The notes under the pieces are model-generated. The model had not been told where the DNA came from. It ran no database searches and was given only the letters and a program-made list of their open reading frames with translations. 21,467 bases of DNA from Scedosporium boydii (Eukaryota; Ascomycota; Sordariomycetes; Microascales; Microascaceae). The stretch spans positions 1 to 21,467 of the forward strand of contig NJFT01000373.1 of NCBI GenBank assembly GCA_002221725.1, given 5' to 3'. A program made the translations under genes and the position numbers. Position 1 is the first letter of the stretch, and every line of letters starts with the position of its first letter. Below, one piece after another: positions 18,122-21,467 of this stretch.

Positions 18122-20599
18122 TTGCCCAACCCCGATAACTATTCGACTCCCATGACTCAAAGGGATACGGCTGATCGCCTCGCGCGGCGAACTACTCTCC
18201 TCGATCCGGAGGAACCTATCGGAGCAGTGCCAAAACGGCGGACGCAAAGCGGGATCAAGGCTGATGCTGGCGGGGCGTCGGCTCCGCAGAGGACACAATG
18301 GAACCTGGACGCCGATCAGATCATCGAGAAGTTGAAAACGAACCAAACTTTCAAAACCAAGACCGATTTTAATGCAATGGGTCTTCCTATTTTTGGGGAC
18401 ATGACGCGCTACGGAGTAACAGAAGAGAAACAACTCGAGCTCTTCTCTGCTGAGGTACGGCGCCTCGTCAAGATTGTAAATTCCGCCGAGCCCATCAGTC
18501 TCGAAGGCGAAGACGACTGGTTCGGTCATACTGATGAGGACGGCTATGGGCGTTTGAATAAACTGTCCAGGCAGCTAGCCCTGGCTATCTCCATCTGCCT
18601 TCACGACGTGCAGCTTCAGATACTCAAACACAACGCCCACGAGACGCGGTTGGAGCACTTTATCAAGTCGCGAGAGATATTACTCAGGGAGTTCGGCCCC
18701 GATGCTCCTAAAGACCCAGCCGAAACCTGGAGTCAAATGCGACTCGAGCACGTTAACGACAAGGCGTTACATTGTCTCGTAAACTACCTAACCGGTACAG
18801 TGGTACAGGTGCTTATGCGGACAATGCACGGGAAGATGTGGGACGATAACTGCATTATTGGCATAGCGAAATGCGCCGCCAAGATCAAGGTGGTTGCTAT
18901 GGACTTGCCCTATGCGGCCGAGATATGTCTTTCGGGAAAACGGGAATGGCTGAGAAATATGGAAAGACTCATCAGCCAAGAGCCGAACCCAGCGACTAAC
19001 GAGGAGAAGAAGAGCGAAGGGAAGACGGCCGCCGAGAAAGAGGTAGCGGCCATGGGTAGGGTAGTTTCGGTTCGAGCAACCCGGTACTTTAAGGTCATGC
19101 ATGCGTTTGGCCCCGGTCTCCTTGTGATCTTATACGAGGTCGTGGTGGCACTAGGAACAGATCGCGAAGCAGCTCTCCCACCTCACGTCTTCGAATCATG
19201 TTCTATTGTCTATGATACCGGGTTCCGAGGCAAACGCTCTAGGCTATGCCAAGAAGGCAATGGGGCTATTGGCAGCTCAGGAAATCGCGAGGATGTCCAT
19301 TGTGCCAGTTTCACCTTTGACGTCTGTCTCAGAGTCTTCGAGAACTTGAAACAACGACAGGATCGGTGCCTAAAAACCGCTCGAGGAGCGGCGGCGAAGT
19401 CGACGACGCTTTTATACTGGAAGCGGACAGAGCTTCGTTCCGAGGCGGATGACCTCGCGGATGAAATGGATATTTTCAAGGGCGACCCCCAGGAAGGGCA
19501 ACTTGAGATTTCACTGATGCGAGACGCCATCACCGCCCTGATTCCCTTCTACATGGTCTGTGGCGGGTTCCCATCCGGGCTGGCCGGGTTGTCCCGACTT
19601 GCCATGTCCGCATCGGACTACGGTGATGCCATCGCCATGTGCTTTGAAAATCGGTTTCTGGCGTCTTTTTTGATTCGGACAAGCGAATACGAAGCTTTCA
19701 AAAAGAAAACCCTGGGCGACGACCCCAACGTAACCTCGGTTTCGACGTGTCCGCTCGCCGAGGAACGCGCCCTTGCCCACGGGCCCATGTCGTCAACAGC
19801 TCAGAGCAGAGCCATAATGGACAGTGACCGGCGGCTTCGACAGCAGCTCCTTCAGAAGAACAAGCTAAACAACGCAGGATTGGAAAAGATGGAGCGGTGG
19901 GTTATCGACAACGACTCCATCATCATCGAGTACCGAAAGTACTGCTGGGGCACACTGGCGAGCTGCGCTGTCCTCATCGTCGGTGGTCTCGCTATTGGTT
20001 TTAGCGTCAACGAGCGAATCCAGGGTGTAGATCCGTTCAACATCTCCGTCTTCTGCTGGGCCCTGGCCGGTTTCATCGTCATCTTCATGAAGTCCATCCG
20101 GGTCGAAAACTGGCCGTGGCGCGACTTCTTCCGTGGTCGTGTTGTGTGCCGGTCGGCTTCCGAGGTTTTGGCCGTTTCGCGCATGGAGGAGCAGCTCTTC
20201 CTGACCATTCTGCTCAGACTGGAGCCAACCACTTTCATGAATAAGAAGGGACCTTTCTGCGCCGTCTTTATGCGAACTAATCCCAATTTGCCCGCCTTCC
20301 ACATCGACGTGCCCTTCAAAACGGAATCACTCATAGCAGCGGGCCTTTTCTTCATCAAGGTCGAGAGCATAGACGGGCCGGCACTGGCGATCATTCGTGC
20401 AACGACCAAATCATCATACAACGCGGTCGAGCCGCAAAGCCTCTCTCAGGACAAATCGGATGTCAAATGCCAGGACTTTCGTGACCCTGCGAAATGGGGC
20501 AGGGGGGATGAGCAGCGAAACATGTACGGTCTCAGTACGAACGAGTTGTCTTGGTCTCGAGTATTCGGTATATTCTGGGAGGATGCTTATTATCAGTGA
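18122..20599 (+). CDS. Large two-span membrane protein of unknown function
   Basis: One uninterrupted frame of 825 residues; the family is not recognised. Residues 1-600 are mostly hydrophilic and probably helical, with a Lys/Glu-rich patch (ATNEEKKSEGKTAAEKE, about 291-307) and a moderately hydrophobic patch at 328-345. Two strong membrane segments lie at about 608-627 and 638-656 with a short loop between them, followed at once by the basic-aromatic stretch RVENWPWRDFFRGRVVCRS (660-678). The last 150 residues are soluble. A hairpin of this kind puts the large N-terminal part and the C-terminal part on the same side, most likely the cytoplasm. The ATG at 18122 opens the frame and MTQ at residue 11 is a possible later start. 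It is divergent from the AAA ATPase, so the two may be co-expressed and could act together, which is inference. Confidence 0.78.
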   Translation: MPNPDNYSTPMTQRDTADRLARRTTLLDPEEPIGAVPKRRTQSGIKADAGGASAPQRTQWNLDADQIIEKLKTNQTFKTKTDFNAMGLPIFGDMTRYGVTEEKQLELFSAEVRRLVKIVNSAEPISLEGEDDWFGHTDEDGYGRLNKLSRQLALAISICLHDVQLQILKHNAHETRLEHFIKSREILLREFGPDAPKDPAETWSQMRLEHVNDKALHCLVNYLTGTVVQVLMRTMHGKMWDDNCIIGIAKCAAKIKVVAMDLPYAAEICLSGKREWLRNMERLISQEPNPATNEEKKSEGKTAAEKEVAAMGRVVSVRATRYFKVMHAFGPGLLVILYEVVVALGTDREAALPPHVFESCSIVYDTGFRGKRSRLCQEGNGAIGSSGNREDVHCASFTFDVCLRVFENLKQRQDRCLKTARGAAAKSTTLLYWKRTELRSEADDLADEMDIFKGDPQEGQLEISLMRDAITALIPFYMVCGGFPSGLAGLSRLAMSASDYGDAIAMCFENRFLASFLIRTSEYEAFKKKTLGDDPNVTSVSTCPLAEERALAHGPMSSTAQSRAIMDSDRRLRQQLLQKNKLNNAGLEKMERWVIDNDSIIIEYRKYCWGTLASCAVLIVGGLAIGFSVNERIQGVDPFNISVFCWALAGFIVIFMKSIRVENWPWRDFFRGRVVCRSASEVLAVSRMEEQLFLTILLRLEPTTFMNKKGPFCAVFMRTNPNLPAFHIDVPFKTESLIAAGLFFIKVESIDGPALAIIRATTKSSYNAVEPQSLSQDKSDVKCQDFRDPAKWGRGDEQRNMYGLSTNELSWSRVFGIFWEDAYYQ

Positions 20600-21467
20600 A
20601 AACCTACAGGTGTATATACACACGGTATTGATATCCGAATGTTTAGCTCTTGGTCAACTTTCACGGAGTCGTATCTAAGTCCAAATAGGCGAGTCTAAGT
20701 AATAATAGGCAGCTGACAAACGTTAGCGCTCTGGTCCATGTGTAAATACTTCTACTCTTGACTTGGTTAATGAGTAATTTCGAAGAGATTCGGTGAAAGT
20801 CGGTGCGGAGGGTTGCACCCCTAGGTCGAATGACGCTATCAGTTAGAGCTGGGGAACCGTGTTGGTTTCACTCGGCTGGGATGGTGCTCCAGACGCTGGT
20901 GCTAAGCATGCTTCGTGTGCAGCAGTCCATTATAATCAGGCCGAGGTGAGCGGCGCGCCGCCAGCGAAACTTTGCTAGTCGCCTTGCCAGTATAGCTCCG
21001 TAGCTAGTTATTATGCGAATTATAATGTTGTCATTCAAGCTAACTCATCTTCCGTGCCAGTCCTTCCTAACATATTTTGATAGATACCGCCCAAAGCCAA
21101 CACAACCTCGTCGCCAGCGACAAACGTCCGCCGTGATTCGCTCAAAAGGTCTGACTTAGTCTCATGAGCTTAGGCCGTTTGTTCTGCCGCTCGAAATTGG
21201 GTCTAGTTTTGGATGCGTGGGATGGGTTCTGGGTTTCTGGGCTTCGGATGTAACCCTACTACCCCTTCTGTCTTGTTTTGCTGGAAAAAGAACAAGAGAA
21301 ATTTGCAGGGCGGCCTTGGCGTATACTTTATGGTACAAGCTCGACAGAAACAAGCCAGTGCATGCAAGTACCTGTTCGATCTCCCATTTTGTTCGTATTT
21401 TCCTATCCAAAAGACTTGACGTCGGCGATTGATTTTTTTTTATTTTTTATTTTTTTTCTTTTGGGGG
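20600..21467. other. Gene-free right end of the window
   Basis: No convincing coding sequence on either strand; open frames are short and without motifs. It contains the 3' flank of the membrane-protein gene and ends in a T-rich tract. Confidence 0.5.
21431..21462. repeat. T-rich low-complexity tract
   Basis: An almost pure T run with a few A and C interruptions ends the window, followed by GGGGG. It is prone to assembly and length error. Confidence 0.8.

Noticed and set aside
20600..21467. Small overlapping frames near the right end
   Set aside because: They overlap on both strands, are under 95 codons and show no domain, signal peptide or intron pattern.
1..21467. tRNA, rRNA, CRISPR or riboswitch elements
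   Set aside because: No T-loop/A-box pairs, spaced direct-repeat arrays or known aptamer cores were seen on either strand by eye.

Overview
The window looks like nuclear DNA of a filamentous ascomycete, probably a Pezizomycotina and perhaps a Sordariomycete. Genes are spaced 0.5-2 kb apart and read from both strands. They carry short introns of about 50-110 bp with GTAAGT/GTATGT-type donors and CTGAC-like branch points. The protein families are typical of fungi: a Zn(II)2Cys6 regulator, an anion:cation symporter of the major facilitator superfamily, an AAA ATPase of the fungal DUF7025 type, and a reducing polyketide synthase relic. No prokaryotic, viral or intact transposon gene was recognised.

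Layout. Positions 1-760 (minus strand) hold a decayed piece of a highly reducing polyketide synthase, with enoylreductase then ketoreductase remains, broken by frameshifts, stops and a deletion. Next come two apparently intact minus-strand genes. The first is a six-exon 3-hydroxyacyl-CoA dehydrogenase (877-2060) with a 21-nt micro-exon. The second is a four-exon Zn(II)2Cys6 transcription factor (2847-5098). On the plus strand there is an intronless membrane protein of unknown function (6838-8838) and, after about 1.6 kb, a seven-exon MFS transporter (10492-12415). About 2.8 kb without a convincing gene follows, holding at most one doubtful 69-codon ORF. A four-exon AAA ATPase (15260-17659, minus) and an intronless 825-residue membrane protein (18122-20599, plus) are transcribed away from each other across a 462-bp spacer. 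The last 870 bp show no gene.

Main result. The palindrome TCGGATCCGA occurs five times exactly, and a sixth time with its CGGATCCG core intact. All six copies are non-coding. They lie upstream of three genes: the dehydrogenase (2 copies), the Zn(II)2Cys6 regulator (1) and the MFS transporter (3). Zn(II)2Cys6 proteins bind CGG triplets, so this looks like a small autoregulated regulon of enzyme, exporter or importer, and regulator. It lies beside the polyketide synthase relic. This could be a catabolic module or what remains of a decaying metabolite cluster. The AAA ATPase/membrane-protein pair has no such sites and appears to be a separate unit.

Intron-exon models were built by eye from reading-frame continuity, splice signals and family alignment from memory. 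No search or expression data were available.
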